From assembly GCF_042429435.1 (NCBI RefSeq), contig NZ_JBHMAF010000100.1: a DNA stretch of 64,000 nt; one strand, given 5' to 3'. The translations under genes were made by a program, and so were the position numbers. Below the pieces are notes generated by a model. It made no database searches and was not told the DNA's origin. It worked only from the letters and a program-made list of their open reading frames with translations. This DNA comes from Ectobacillus funiculus (GTDB taxonomy: Bacteria > Bacillota > Bacilli > Bacillales > Bacillaceae_G). Below, one piece after another: positions 26,122 to 34,764 of this stretch (its first letter is position 1; each line of letters begins with the position of its first letter).

Positions 26122-27857
26122 TGAATGAACAGGTTGTAGGTATTGCTGCGTCAAGCGGTATTGCTATTGCGAAAGCGTTTCGTTTAGAACATCCAGAGTT
26201 AACTGTAGAAAAAACAATGATAACCAATCCGGAACATGAAGTTGCACGCTTCGAACAAGCGCTTGAAAGATCCAAGGTAGAACTAGAAGGAATCAAGGAG
26301 TATGCTCGTAAGGAGCTGGGTGAAGATAAGGCCGAGATCTTTGCTGCTCATCTTCTTGTATTAAGTGATCCGGAGTTGCTTAACCCTATTAGAGATGCGA
26401 TTAAGAATGAACAAGTGAATGCAGAATTTGCTTTAAACGAAGTGGCTACTATGTTTGGAAACATGTTTGCGGCAATGGACAACGAATATATGAAAGAACG
26501 TGCAGCAGATATTCGCGATGTGACAAAACGTGTGCTATCACATCTATTAGGGGTGATGATTACAAATCCGGGCATGATTGCCGAAGAGGTTATCATTATC
26601 GCAGAAGACTTAACACCTTCGGATACTGCCCAATTAAATCGTAAATATGTAAAAGGCTTTGCAACTGATATCGGGGGACGTACATCGCATTCAGCTATTA
26701 TGGCACGTTCGATGGAAATTCCAGCTGTTGTAGGAACAAAGACTGTAACAGCTGAGATTGAAAATGGTGCACTAGTGATTGTGGATGGGTTAGATGGAAT
26801 GGTTATCGTGAATCCAACACCTGATGTAGTACAAGCATATCAAGAGAAACAAGCTGCATATCAGGCAAAAAAGGCAGAGTGGGCTAAGCTTGTAAATGAA
26901 CATACTGTGTCGAGGGACGGATATCATGTAGAATTGGCTGCTAATATCGGTACACCGGATGATGTAAACGGTGTTCTTGCAAACGGCGGGGAGGGTGTAG
27001 GGCTATACCGCACTGAATTTTTGTATATGGGGCGTGACCAGCTTCCGACAGAAGCGGAACAATTCGAAGCATATAAAACAGTGTTAGAACGTATGGAAGG
27101 AAAGCCTGTTGTGGTACGTACCCTTGATATTGGCGGGGACAAAGAACTCCCATATCTAGATCTTCCGAAAGAAATGAATCCTTTTCTAGGGTACCGTGCT
27201 ATTCGATTATGCTTAACATCCCAAGATATGTTCCGTACGCAGCTGCGCGCGTTATTGCGTGCAAGCATCTATGGAAACTTGAAAATTATGTTCCCTATGA
27301 TTGCTACAGTAGACGAGTTTCGTCAGGCAAAGGCCATTTTAATGGAGGAGAAAGAAAAGCTTCAAAGTGAAGGAATTGTTGTTGCAGAAGATATCGAGGT
27401 TGGAATGATGGTAGAAATTCCAGCTTCCGCAGTGATGGCTGATGTATTTGCCAAGGAAGTAGATTTCTTTTCGATTGGAACGAATGATCTAATTCAATAC
27501 ACATTAGCTGCGGATCGTATGAACGAACGTGTTTCATATCTGTATCAGCCATACAACCCGGCCATTTTGCGTTTAGTGAAGATGGTCATTGATGCGGCTC
27601 ACAAAGAAGGAAAATGGGCAGGGATGTGCGGCGAGATGGCAGGAGATGAAATCGCGATTCCGATTTTACTTGGCTTAGGATTAGATGAGTTTAGTATGAG
27701 TGCCACTTCCATTTTATCGGCAAGAAATCAAATTCTGAATCTATCGAAAGAAGAAGTAGCACAAGCGATTGAGCAAATCATAAATATGGAAACAGCTGAG
27801 GAAGTTGAAAGATTTGTAAAAGAGACGTTGCTAAACTCTCCTATAAGTGCTAGCTAA
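26121..27857 (+). CDS. ptsI: PTS enzyme I (phosphoenolpyruvate-protein phosphotransferase)
   Basis: 578 residues, normal full length. The swivelling domain carries the phosphorylated His190 in GGRTSHSAIMARSMEIPAVVG. The C-terminal PEP-binding barrel has EFLYMGRD, RTLDIGGDKELPY, MVEIPASAVMAD, FFSIGTNDLIQY and the active-site cysteine in GMCGEMAGD. It takes phosphate from PEP and passes it to HPr. Translationally coupled to ptsH by a one-base overlap, it supplies this locus with its own general PTS proteins. Confidence 0.93.
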   Translation: MNEQVVGIAASSGIAIAKAFRLEHPELTVEKTMITNPEHEVARFEQALERSKVELEGIKEYARKELGEDKAEIFAAHLLVLSDPELLNPIRDAIKNEQVNAEFALNEVATMFGNMFAAMDNEYMKERAADIRDVTKRVLSHLLGVMITNPGMIAEEVIIIAEDLTPSDTAQLNRKYVKGFATDIGGRTSHSAIMARSMEIPAVVGTKTVTAEIENGALVIVDGLDGMVIVNPTPDVVQAYQEKQAAYQAKKAEWAKLVNEHTVSRDGYHVELAANIGTPDDVNGVLANGGEGVGLYRTEFLYMGRDQLPTEAEQFEAYKTVLERMEGKPVVVRTLDIGGDKELPYLDLPKEMNPFLGYRAIRLCLTSQDMFRTQLRALLRASIYGNLKIMFPMIATVDEFRQAKAILMEEKEKLQSEGIVVAEDIEVGMMVEIPASAVMADVFAKEVDFFSIGTNDLIQYTLAADRMNERVSYLYQPYNPAILRLVKMVIDAAHKEGKWAGMCGEMAGDEIAIPILLGLGLDEFSMSATSILSARNQILNLSKEEVAQAIEQIINMETAEEVERFVKETLLNSPISAS

Positions 27858-27883
27858 ACAGATAATTCTCAACCCATGAGAGA

Positions 27884-27930
27884 CCCCCTCACTCTAACTT
27901 CGTATGTCGTGGTTGGGTGAGGGTGTTTTG
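27884..27930 (+). terminator. Terminator after ptsI
   Basis: CCCTCACTC..AAC / GTT..GGGTGAGGG hairpin followed by TGTTTTG. The T tail is short, so readthrough into glpX is possible. Confidence 0.65.
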
Positions 27931-27963
27931 ATAATAATATATGTAGAATGGATGTGTTCAGCG

Positions 27964-28932
27964 ATGGAAAGAAGTTTATCAATGGAGCTTGTCCGTGTCA
28001 CTGAAGCTGCTGCGTTAGCTGCGGCAAGATGGATGGGAAGAGGAAAGAAAGCAGAAGCCGATGAGGCAGCTACGCAAAGTATGCGGGATGTGTTTGACAC
28101 GATTCCGATGAAGGGAACAGTTGTCATTGGTGAGGGTGAAATGGATGAGGCACCTATGTTATATATTGGCGAAAAATTAGGAACAGGCTATGGTCCCCGA
28201 GTAGACGTAGCTGTGGATCCATTAGAAGGAACCAATATTGTAGCCGCAGGTACATGGAATGCTCTTACCGTCTTAGCGGTAGCCGATCATGGTAATCTGT
28301 TGCATGCACCGGATATGTATATGGAAAAAATCGCTGTTGGTTCAGAGGCAGTAGGCAAGATCGATATCAATGCACCTGTTATCGAGAATCTAAGGGCGGT
28401 TGCAAAAGCAAAAAATAAAGATATTGAAGATTTAGTGGTTGCGATTTTAAATCGAGAACGGCATGAACAAATCATTCAAGAAATTCGTGATTCTGGTGCG
28501 CGAATTAAATTAGTTGAAGATGGGGATGTTGCAGCTGCGATTAATACAGCATTTAAGAATACAGGTGTGGATATCATGCTTGGTTCAGGAGGAGCTCCTG
28601 AAGGGGTATTGGCGGCTGTTGCGTTGAAATGCTTAGGAGGGGACTTTCAAGGAAAACTCTTACCTCAAAATGAGGAAGAGTTGGAGCGTTGTAAGAAGAT
28701 GGGAATAACAGATGTGGGCCGTGTGTTACTGATGGAAGACTTAGTAAAAGGCGATGATGCCATTTTCGCTGCAACTGGGGTAACAGACGGAGAACTTTTA
28801 AAGGGAGTTCAATATAACGGAAACGTAGGAACGACACATTCAGTTGTCATGCGTGCGAAATCAGGAACAGTTCGTTTTATTGATGGAAAGCATAGCTTAC
28901 AAAAGAAACCGGATTTATTTATCAAGTCATAA
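27964..28932 (+). CDS. glpX: Class II fructose-1,6-bisphosphatase, GlpX type
   Basis: 322 residues. The start MERSLSMELVRVTEAAALAAARWMGRGKK (two halves), the metal-binding motifs GEGEMDEAPML and VDPLEGTN, and GSGGAPEGVL match GlpX across its length. It removes the 1-phosphate of fructose-1,6-bisphosphate for gluconeogenesis. ATG 27964 matches the homologue start, but its ribosome site is weak, so translation may rely on readthrough or be low. Next to hexitol-degrading genes it could allow triose phosphates to be turned back into hexose phosphate, or act on tagatose-bisphosphate; this is inference. Confidence 0.9.
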   Translation: MERSLSMELVRVTEAAALAAARWMGRGKKAEADEAATQSMRDVFDTIPMKGTVVIGEGEMDEAPMLYIGEKLGTGYGPRVDVAVDPLEGTNIVAAGTWNALTVLAVADHGNLLHAPDMYMEKIAVGSEAVGKIDINAPVIENLRAVAKAKNKDIEDLVVAILNRERHEQIIQEIRDSGARIKLVEDGDVAAAINTAFKNTGVDIMLGSGGAPEGVLAAVALKCLGGDFQGKLLPQNEEELERCKKMGITDVGRVLLMEDLVKGDDAIFAATGVTDGELLKGVQYNGNVGTTHSVVMRAKSGTVRFIDGKHSLQKKPDLFIKS

Positions 28933-29027
28933 GTGGTCATTATTTTGAATAGGTAGAGCTTTGCTTTTTTTAAATTATTATCTTTTGTTTTGTACCAAGA
29001 TTCACTTATTTGAGAGGGGAAAGAATC

Positions 29028-30002
29028 TTGAAAAGGAGATGGATCATCTCATTAGCTTGCATGGCCTTTCTTACCATTTCACTAGGATTTACGGTTGCGT
29101 TTTCGCAAAAAGAGGACAAGCCTAAGGTTGTTGTTATATTGAAACAATTGAATACGGATTATTGGAAAACCGTAAAATATGGTGCAGAAAAAGCATTTGC
29201 TGATTTTCATATAGATGGGGAAGTTATAGCACCTGATTCTGAATATCCACCTACAAAACAGATTCAGTTGCTAAGACAGACCCTAAAGCAACATCCAGAT
29301 GCAATCATCATTGCCCCTACTCAACCATCCGCTGCCATTTCTGTATTAACAGAATACGAAAAAAAACAGAATCCGGTATTGTTTGTCGATACGGATGCCA
29401 AATGGAAGAATCAAACTTCTTATATTGGTACAGATGACCATACATTAGGAAAAAAAGCAGGGGAGCTATTAGCGTCCATGTTACAGCCAGGAGATCAAGT
29501 AGCTCTTATCAGTGGAATGGCAGTTAGCCTGGGCACAGCTCCTCGGATAAGGGGAGCAAGAGAGGCTTTAGAGGCTTCCGGCATCAAAATTGTTACGGAG
29601 CAGGAAGGTTATGATGAATCTGGACATGTGAAATCTGTAATAGGAACCATCTTGAAGGATTATCCCGATACCAAGGGGGTATTGGCTACGGATGATGTAA
29701 TGGCCTTAGCTGCCTTGCAAGTTACAGAAAAAATGGATTTTCCTATTCCGGTCGTTGGCACGGATGGTTTTGTAAAGATGATGAAGGCTGTGGAAGAGGG
29801 GAAACTGAGCGCTACTGTGGCACAAAACCCTTATGATATAGGATATATAGGTGTAGAACAAGCACTAAAAGCCATTAAGGGAGAAACAGTTGTGCAAAAA
29901 ATCGATACTGGGGTTAGCGTTATAGTCAAGGAGAATACGAAAGAGTATGTGGATCTTATGACAACCGTATTAAAGGATAGCCGATCTAACAATTCAAAAT
30001 AA
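29028..30002 (+). CDS. Secreted periplasmic-type sugar-binding protein, without ABC partner genes
   Basis: 324 residues starting at TTG 29028, eight bases after GAGAGGGG. A Sec signal peptide (MKRRWIISLACMAFLTISLGFTVAFS) lacks a lipobox cysteine, so the protein is cleaved free or stays as a membrane anchor. The rest is an RbsB/LacI-like sugar-binding fold (NTDYWKTVKYGAEKAF, APTQPSAA, VGTDGFVKMMKAVEEGKLSATVAQNP). No ABC ATPase or permease lies next to it, so it may feed a sensor kinase, a chemoreceptor or the PTS locus instead. The ligand is unknown. Confidence 0.78.
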   Translation: MKRRWIISLACMAFLTISLGFTVAFSQKEDKPKVVVILKQLNTDYWKTVKYGAEKAFADFHIDGEVIAPDSEYPPTKQIQLLRQTLKQHPDAIIIAPTQPSAAISVLTEYEKKQNPVLFVDTDAKWKNQTSYIGTDDHTLGKKAGELLASMLQPGDQVALISGMAVSLGTAPRIRGAREALEASGIKIVTEQEGYDESGHVKSVIGTILKDYPDTKGVLATDDVMALAALQVTEKMDFPIPVVGTDGFVKMMKAVEEGKLSATVAQNPYDIGYIGVEQALKAIKGETVVQKIDTGVSVIVKENTKEYVDLMTTVLKDSRSNNSK

Positions 30003-30104
30003 TAAGTTACTATGTTGAGAAATGTATTTTATTTTATGTCTTTCATAGCTATAGTTTAAGAAGTTAGATGAAATATGTTTAAAGTATGAAGAGAGGGAAA
30101 ATAG

Positions 30105-30620
30105 ATGAATGTACTAGATGCAAAAATCATTCCTACTGCACGTGGATTGGAAATATATTTAGATGTAGAAAAAAATATTAAAATAAAAGACATTCATATT
30201 CCAACCATGGATAGTCCATTTTATGAAATTCAGTTTGGGATTGAGTATTTTCTTTTAAGAGAAAAAAAGTACTATGATAGTGAAATGAATTATTTTGGTA
30301 TTCATATGAATCATGATTTTAGTTTAATTACGTTAAAAGAGCCTGAGATGGAAAGTTTATTTGCGGTTAAAAACGAAGATGAGCAAGAAGCAACAAAGAA
30401 GCTTTTAGGAGAATGGTTCATTAAAACGAATCATTATAAAGAGTCTATAAATGAATTTGTAAAAAAAGTAAAACAAGAAAATGTTTACACTGATGAAGAT
30501 ATTCAGCATAAATTAAAAACCTTAAAATTCTTAGAAAAATTACTTGAGCTAACAACTGAGGACATTGAATTGGCTCCGGTAGAAAAGCCAGTTCAATTAG
30601 AGGCAGTACCGATATTTTGA
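30105..30620 (+). CDS. Hypothetical protein, 171 residues
   Basis: I do not recognise a family. It is a soluble, acidic protein with a beta-rich first half (AKIIPTARGLEIYLDVEKNIKIKDIHI) and a charged helical second half, ending PVQLEAVPIF. It has no signal peptide or membrane segment. GAGAGGG lies ten bases before the ATG. It stands alone between the sugar-binding protein gene and an RpiR regulator in the same direction. Confidence 0.6.
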   Translation: MNVLDAKIIPTARGLEIYLDVEKNIKIKDIHIPTMDSPFYEIQFGIEYFLLREKKYYDSEMNYFGIHMNHDFSLITLKEPEMESLFAVKNEDEQEATKKLLGEWFIKTNHYKESINEFVKKVKQENVYTDEDIQHKLKTLKFLEKLLELTTEDIELAPVEKPVQLEAVPIF

Positions 30621-30765
30621 TATTGTCTTACTTTTGGTTAGGTAAACCGAGGCTTAGAAGGACTTCATCCCCTAAAAGTGAGTGGATTAATAGTCACTGA
30701 GTGCTTTTGTCTTCAGTGTGGACAGAAAAATTATGATACATCATAAACCAAAAGGGGGATGCTCT

Positions 30766-31548
30766 ATGAGTATGAGTAATCTTATTTTTGATATCACCAG
30801 CGATAAGTATCAAACTTTGAGTGAATCGGAACGGTATCTGTTAGAATATATTTATAGAAATATGGAACACATTCCAACTATGTCAATTGTCAAGTTAAGT
30901 GAAGAAGCTAACGTTTCAACAGCTACAATTGTTCGTTTAATGAAAAAAATTGGACATGAGGGATTTACTTCATTTAAATATAATATGAAAGATAAATTAA
31001 AGACTTCTGATAATATTGAAGCTATAGATGAAATTGATATGAACATTAAGCAAGCCATTAAAAAAAATGAAGTAGAAGTATTGAATACAATTCAGATGCT
31101 TAACACAGGTACTATTGAAGATGCGATTCAAAAAATTTATGATGCAGAAAAGGTTTATATCTTTGCTAGAGGTTTTTCAGAAATGATCGCAAATGAAATG
31201 ACAATAAAATTGCAAATTACTGGAAAAAATTGCGAGATGCATGATGATCCTAATATCATCCGTGTTATCTCCCGAAAGTTAAAAGAAAAAGAATTAGCTA
31301 TATTTATCTCGTTAAATGGTGAAACCGAAGAGCTAGTAGAAGCTGCTAAAAATTTAAAAATTAAAAGTATTAGTACTATTACCCTTACGGCAGGAGTAGA
31401 TTCTACACTCGCCAAACTATCGGAAATAACTTTTCTTGGTTATAAAGGTGCGCATTCTTTTTTTCCCGATTACGAGGTTCGATCCCGTTTACCATTACAG
31501 GTAATTGCAAGGATAATCCTTGATGCGTATGTTATACGTAGGGTCTAA
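30766..31548 (+). CDS. MurR/RpiR-family transcriptional regulator
   Basis: 260 residues. An N-terminal HTH_6 domain (SESERYLLEYIYRNMEHIPTMSIVKLSEEANVSTATIVRLMKKIG in two halves) is followed by a SIS sugar-phosphate-binding domain (about residues 110-245: KVYIFARGFSEMIANE, FISLNGETEELVEA). RpiR proteins sense phosphosugars. AAAGGGGGATG precedes ATG 30766. It converges with a 1-phosphofructokinase gene, whose upstream region lies far away, so the regulatory link is not obvious. Confidence 0.87.
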   Translation: MSMSNLIFDITSDKYQTLSESERYLLEYIYRNMEHIPTMSIVKLSEEANVSTATIVRLMKKIGHEGFTSFKYNMKDKLKTSDNIEAIDEIDMNIKQAIKKNEVEVLNTIQMLNTGTIEDAIQKIYDAEKVYIFARGFSEMIANEMTIKLQITGKNCEMHDDPNIIRVISRKLKEKELAIFISLNGETEELVEAAKNLKIKSISTITLTAGVDSTLAKLSEITFLGYKGAHSFFPDYEVRSRLPLQVIARIILDAYVIRRV

Positions 31549-31683
31549 ATTAAAAATTTTATGCATGTTTTTGTTGTCTATTTCTCCTTGAGAGAAGGTG
31601 CAAGTCATCTGCTTAAAACATATTTAGTTATTTTTCTTCTATCTATATGTAGTCTTATATAGGAGGGCTTTCTCCAGAAAGAT

Positions 31684-31777
31684 AAAAAAGACCTATGATC
31701 TGCTTAGGTCTTTTTATTTTAGGAAATTGACTTATCTGAAAGAGGTTATCAAATCTACCAAGTCGATAACCTCTTCT
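31684..31777. terminator. Two adjacent terminator hairpins between convergent genes
   Basis: First, AAAAAAGACCTA / TAGGTCTTTTT with a T tail (31684-31722), facing the RpiR gene. Second, AAGAGGTTATC / GATAACCTCTT (31738-31777), also usable by the minus-strand kinase gene. The rest of the 325-bp gap holds nothing I recognise. Confidence 0.8.
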
Positions 31778-31873
31778 TGGTTTAATAACGACTATTACTC
31801 ATACACATCTTGTTGGGCACCCTGTTGCAGCAATAATCCTAACTTTGCTCATTTTTAATCCCCCTCACTATTC

Positions 31874-32788
31874 TTATAGATGTCTTACATCAATTTCTTG
31901 CATTAATTGTTTAACATCAGCTAAATCACTGAGCCCCATTGAAAAAGCGGTAGAAGCACCTGTGGCAGACGCGTATCTCAATGCCTCGTCAAGAGAGGCG
32001 CCAAGCTTTAGCCTCCCAACAAATGCAGATAAAAGTGAATCCCCTGCGCATGCAGTATTCACGACCTCTCCCTTAGGAGCAGTCACGCGAATCACGTCCT
32101 GATTCGACATATAAAGGGATCCTTCTGCACCTAGGGAAATTAGGACTCTTTCAGATCCCATGCTCAACAGCTCTTTACCTAACTCAATAACTTGTTCCTC
32201 ACCCACCGTATCTTTGTTAAAGAAATTTGCTAACTCTTCCTCATTTGGCTTGATTAAATAAGGATGATACGGAAGACAGTCCATTAGCTTTTTTGAACTA
32301 ATGTCAAGAATCAGCTTGAGTTCGTTATGATTTGCAATCTCTGCAATCTCTATGAAAATCTCTTCGGAAATTCCTTGTGGGAGGCTTCCTGAAACAAATA
32401 GCATACTTCCTGTTGGAATACTTTTAATTTGATAGATCAGTTCTTTCTTTTTTTCCACCGGAATGATTGGACCTTGGTTCACAATTTTATATTCTTTGTC
32501 TTGTGCCCGTACAAAGGTATTAATACGTGTAATCCCATCAACCTCTATAAATCTTGTATCAATTCCCTGTTGTTTGAGCTCATTTTCAATATATTTCCCT
32601 GTAAACCCTCCAATAAAACCAAGCGCAGTATTCGCTAAGCCCATTCGCTTTAGCATAATGGAAATATTAATTGCTTTTCCATTCGCTTGATAGTCTTCTG
32701 CATTTGTACGATTCACAACATCTGGTTCAAGTGAATCAACAGCTACAAATAAATCAATAGCTGGGTTCATTGTGCATGTATAAATCAT
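31874..32788 (-). CDS. 1-phosphofructokinase (PfkB family, FruK-like)
   Basis: 304 residues of the FruK/LacC group. It has TCTMNPAIDLFVAV, an NGKAINISIMLKRMG motif (substrate lid, where GGKGINV is usual) and catalytic Asp in NTACAGDSLLSAF (usual form GxGD). It phosphorylates fructose-1-phosphate or a related hexose phosphate. The motif variants suggest a divergent substrate compared with the kinase at 24857. It is single-gene on the minus strand, with two cre-like sites upstream, so catabolite control is likely. Confidence 0.82.
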   Translation of the reverse strand: MIYTCTMNPAIDLFVAVDSLEPDVVNRTNAEDYQANGKAINISIMLKRMGLANTALGFIGGFTGKYIENELKQQGIDTRFIEVDGITRINTFVRAQDKEYKIVNQGPIIPVEKKKELIYQIKSIPTGSMLFVSGSLPQGISEEIFIEIAEIANHNELKLILDISSKKLMDCLPYHPYLIKPNEEELANFFNKDTVGEEQVIELGKELLSMGSERVLISLGAEGSLYMSNQDVIRVTAPKGEVVNTACAGDSLLSAFVGRLKLGASLDEALRYASATGASTAFSMGLSDLADVKQLMQEIDVRHL

Positions 32789-32851
32789 GGGAACTACTCC
32801 TTTCTAATGCTTCTTTGTTATCTTGTTAGGGCTATTATGGCATAGGTAATC

Positions 32852-32884
32852 ATGAAAATGTTTTCATAATGTGTAAAGGTTTTC
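32852..32884. promoter_or_regulatory. Two cre-like sites upstream of the PfkB kinase gene
   Basis: ATGAAAATGTTTTCAT (32852-32867) is a perfect palindrome in its arms and fits the CcpA cre consensus except for T at the central C. GTGTAAAGGTTTTCAC follows directly and differs at two or three positions. They lie about 65-95 bases upstream of the kinase start. Confidence 0.5.
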
Positions 32885-33007
32885 ACTGTGGATAGAAGTA
32901 TGTTGCATCCCCTGACCCAATAATGTAGTTGCTTGTTCAGAGGTATAATTCTAAATTCGGTTTGAGCAGGTGATGATGATCATAACTCTATTACAAAACC
33001 AACCGCA

Positions 33008-33209
33008 ACTGATCGGCTTTGTTTTTTGGCAGCGAAAAGAGAACTTGAAGGCTTTTTGAAGCAGGAGTTATTTGAACAAACAATCTCGATTCAAGAGTTT
33101 AATTAATGATAACGGAAAGCCTGATGATGGGATATTTGTTTTAAAATTGATTTTGGCTGAGGTGCATAGTGTGTTTGTGTACGATGCTAAGCAAATTTTG
33201 CAGAATTAA
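33008..33209 (+). pseudogene. Possible decayed gene, two frames
   Basis: Two neighbouring open stretches in different frames look protein-like (TDRLCFLAAKRELEGFLKQE to about 33106, then DNGKPDDGIFVLKLILAEVH to 33209). They have no start codon or ribosome site. A further 52-codon frame at 33241-33399 starts with ATG but also lacks a ribosome site. I cannot name a family. Together they suggest a gene remnant in this 690-bp gap. Confidence 0.3.
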
Positions 33210-33395
33210 TCTTACAGAGGCTTGATATAACCCTGCAATAATGTACTATATGCCAGTTCATTTTAAGCTGTATAATTTGCTTGGGCAGTATCTGCGGGAA
33301 CTGCACTTTGATAGTAATTTACACAAATTAAAAGGTTTCTGCCTAGATCCGATTGCCGGACCGGGACAGAGGGATGAAACATGTAAAAGAGTATT

Positions 33396-33430
33396 TTAGA
33401 TCCTCTGCTTTCAGAAGGATCTTTTTATTT
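33396..33430 (+). terminator. Terminator-like hairpin upstream of panB
   Basis: AGATCCT / AGGATCT stem with TTTTTATTT tail, ending about 48 bases before panB. Confidence 0.65.
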
Positions 33431-33477
33431 ACTCTTCGAATGGTTTAACCTCTCCCCTAATTAAAGGAGGGAATATG

Positions 33478-34314
33478 ATGAAACAAACTACAGATTTCTT
33501 GAAAATGAAGCAAAGCAATGAAAAAATTGTCATGTTAACAGCCAATGACTATCCTTCTGCAAAGCTTGCAGAACAAGGGGGCGTTGACGTCATTTTGGTT
33601 GGTGATTCGCTTGGAATGGTGGTTCTGGGTTACGATTCAACAATCCCAGTTACACTCGAAGACATGATTCATCACACGAAAGCTGTTAAGCGAGGAGCAA
33701 AGGATACATTTATCATTACGGATATGCCGTTTTTAACCTATCATTTATCTGTTAGGGATACATTGATCAATGCCGGGAGATTAGTTCAAGAAGCCGGTGC
33801 CCATGCTGTGAAGCTGGAAGGTGCCGATGAAGTCCTCGAACATATCGCCGCCCTGACTAGAGCAGGAATTCCTGTCTGTTCCCACCTTGGGCTGACACCG
33901 CAATCCGTCGGGGTTTTAGGCGGATATAAGGTGCAGGGAAAAGATGCGTCAGCCGCTAAAAAATTGCTGGAAGATGCTCAAAAATGTGAAGCAGCAGGGG
34001 CATTTGCCATCCTATTGGAATGTGTTCCAAGACAACTTGCAGAAGAAGTAACCAAAGTGCTTTCGATTCCGGTGATTGGAATCGGTGCTGGATTGGATGT
34101 GGATGCCCAGGTTCTCGTCTATCATGATATTTTAGGTTATGGTGTTGAGCGTGTCCCTAAGTTTGTCAAACAATACCATTCAATAAATCCGTTTATATTG
34201 GAATCAATTCAAGCTTATACTGCTGATGTGAAGAATAAACGTTTTCCTGAAGAAAAACATTCTTTTACGATGAAGGAAGAGGAGCTGAAGGTACTTTATG
34301 GAGGTAAGCGATGA
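33478..34314 (+). CDS. panB: Ketopantoate hydroxymethyltransferase
   Basis: 278 residues. It is the first committed enzyme of pantothenate synthesis, adding a hydroxymethyl group from methylenetetrahydrofolate to 2-oxoisovalerate. Metal- and substrate-binding segments are conserved (LTANDYPSAKLAE, LVGDSLGMVVLGYDSTIPVTLEDM, VKLEGAD, CSHLGLTPQS, ECVP, IGIGAGLDVDAQVLVYHD). AAAGGAGGG lies seven bases before ATG 33478. Normally panC and panD follow; here only a panC stub is left, so the local operon is broken. Confidence 0.93.
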   Translation: MKQTTDFLKMKQSNEKIVMLTANDYPSAKLAEQGGVDVILVGDSLGMVVLGYDSTIPVTLEDMIHHTKAVKRGAKDTFIITDMPFLTYHLSVRDTLINAGRLVQEAGAHAVKLEGADEVLEHIAALTRAGIPVCSHLGLTPQSVGVLGGYKVQGKDASAAKKLLEDAQKCEAAGAFAILLECVPRQLAEEVTKVLSIPVIGIGAGLDVDAQVLVYHDILGYGVERVPKFVKQYHSINPFILESIQAYTADVKNKRFPEEKHSFTMKEEELKVLYGGKR

Positions 34315-34388
34315 AGGTAATTACAACGATAAGTTCTGTACCTTCTGCATCTAAGCCAGAATTTCGTAGATCATGCGTTGAAAATTGA
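34311..34388 (+). pseudogene. panC: Truncated panC (pantoate-beta-alanine ligase) start
   Basis: ATG at 34311 overlaps the panB stop (ATGA), has GGAGGTAAG upstream, and begins MKVITTIS, the N-terminus expected for PanC. Similarity ends after about ten codons and the frame stops after 25. The sequence then becomes Tn3-transposase-like. Pantothenate synthesis would need another panC. Confidence 0.6.
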
Positions 34389-34462
34389 TAACTGGCAGAT
34401 TACGTTGTTTTTGTCTAAAGGTCGAGAGGTACAAGCAGAGCTACAAAAGTTCAATGAAAAGG

Positions 34463-34588
34463 CATCAAAGAGAATTCATTTCTCACATTGCGCCTCTTGG
34501 TTGGGAGCATATCAATTTTTTGGGTGAGTACAGCTTTGCACTCAATACATCCCAGTATGTTCATTCACTTCGTCTACTTCGGACATAA
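34463..34588 (+). pseudogene. tnpA: C-terminal fragment of a Tn3-family transposase
   Basis: The last 41 codons read HQREFISHIAPLGWEHINFL then GEYSF, the strongly conserved end of Tn3-family TnpA proteins (IAPLGWEHINFLGEY), finishing LRLLRT. The rest of the transposase is absent. It is joined to the panC stub by about 75 bases of jumbled sequence, so a transposon insertion and deletion probably removed most of panC and panD. Confidence 0.75.
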
Positions 34589-34594
34589 AAAGAC

Positions 34595-34634
34595 CCTGGT
34601 TTCCTGCTTAACGCAAGGAAATCAGGGTTTTTTC
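34595..34634 (+). terminator. Terminator after the transposase fragment
   Basis: CCCTGGTTTCCT / AGGAAATCAGGG hairpin plus six T, directly before a repeat element. Confidence 0.85.
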
Positions 34635-34635
34635 T

Positions 34636-34764
34636 CACTGTAAGAAAGTATAAATTTCCAGCCAGAAGTGAATTCGACGTAGCCGGAAATTTTAGGAATA
34701 CAGTATAAGTGCAACTACGCCTCTATCTTCGCCTAGCGGCTCGCCAGTCGACGAGTTTTCTTTA
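34636..34764 (+). repeat. Full copy of the intergenic repeat
   Basis: Head CACTGTAAG pairs with ATACAGTATA. The first stem is TTTCCAGC / GCCGGAAA, so both arms differ together from the TTTCTAGC / GCGAGAAA copies. The second hairpin is CTCGCCAGTCGACGAG. The end of the element supplies the stop codon of the minus-strand hydroxylase gene. Confidence 0.9.

Noticed and set aside
33241..33399. 52-codon open frame before panB
   Set aside because: It starts with ATG but has no ribosome-binding site and no family resemblance; mentioned only as part of a possible decayed region.
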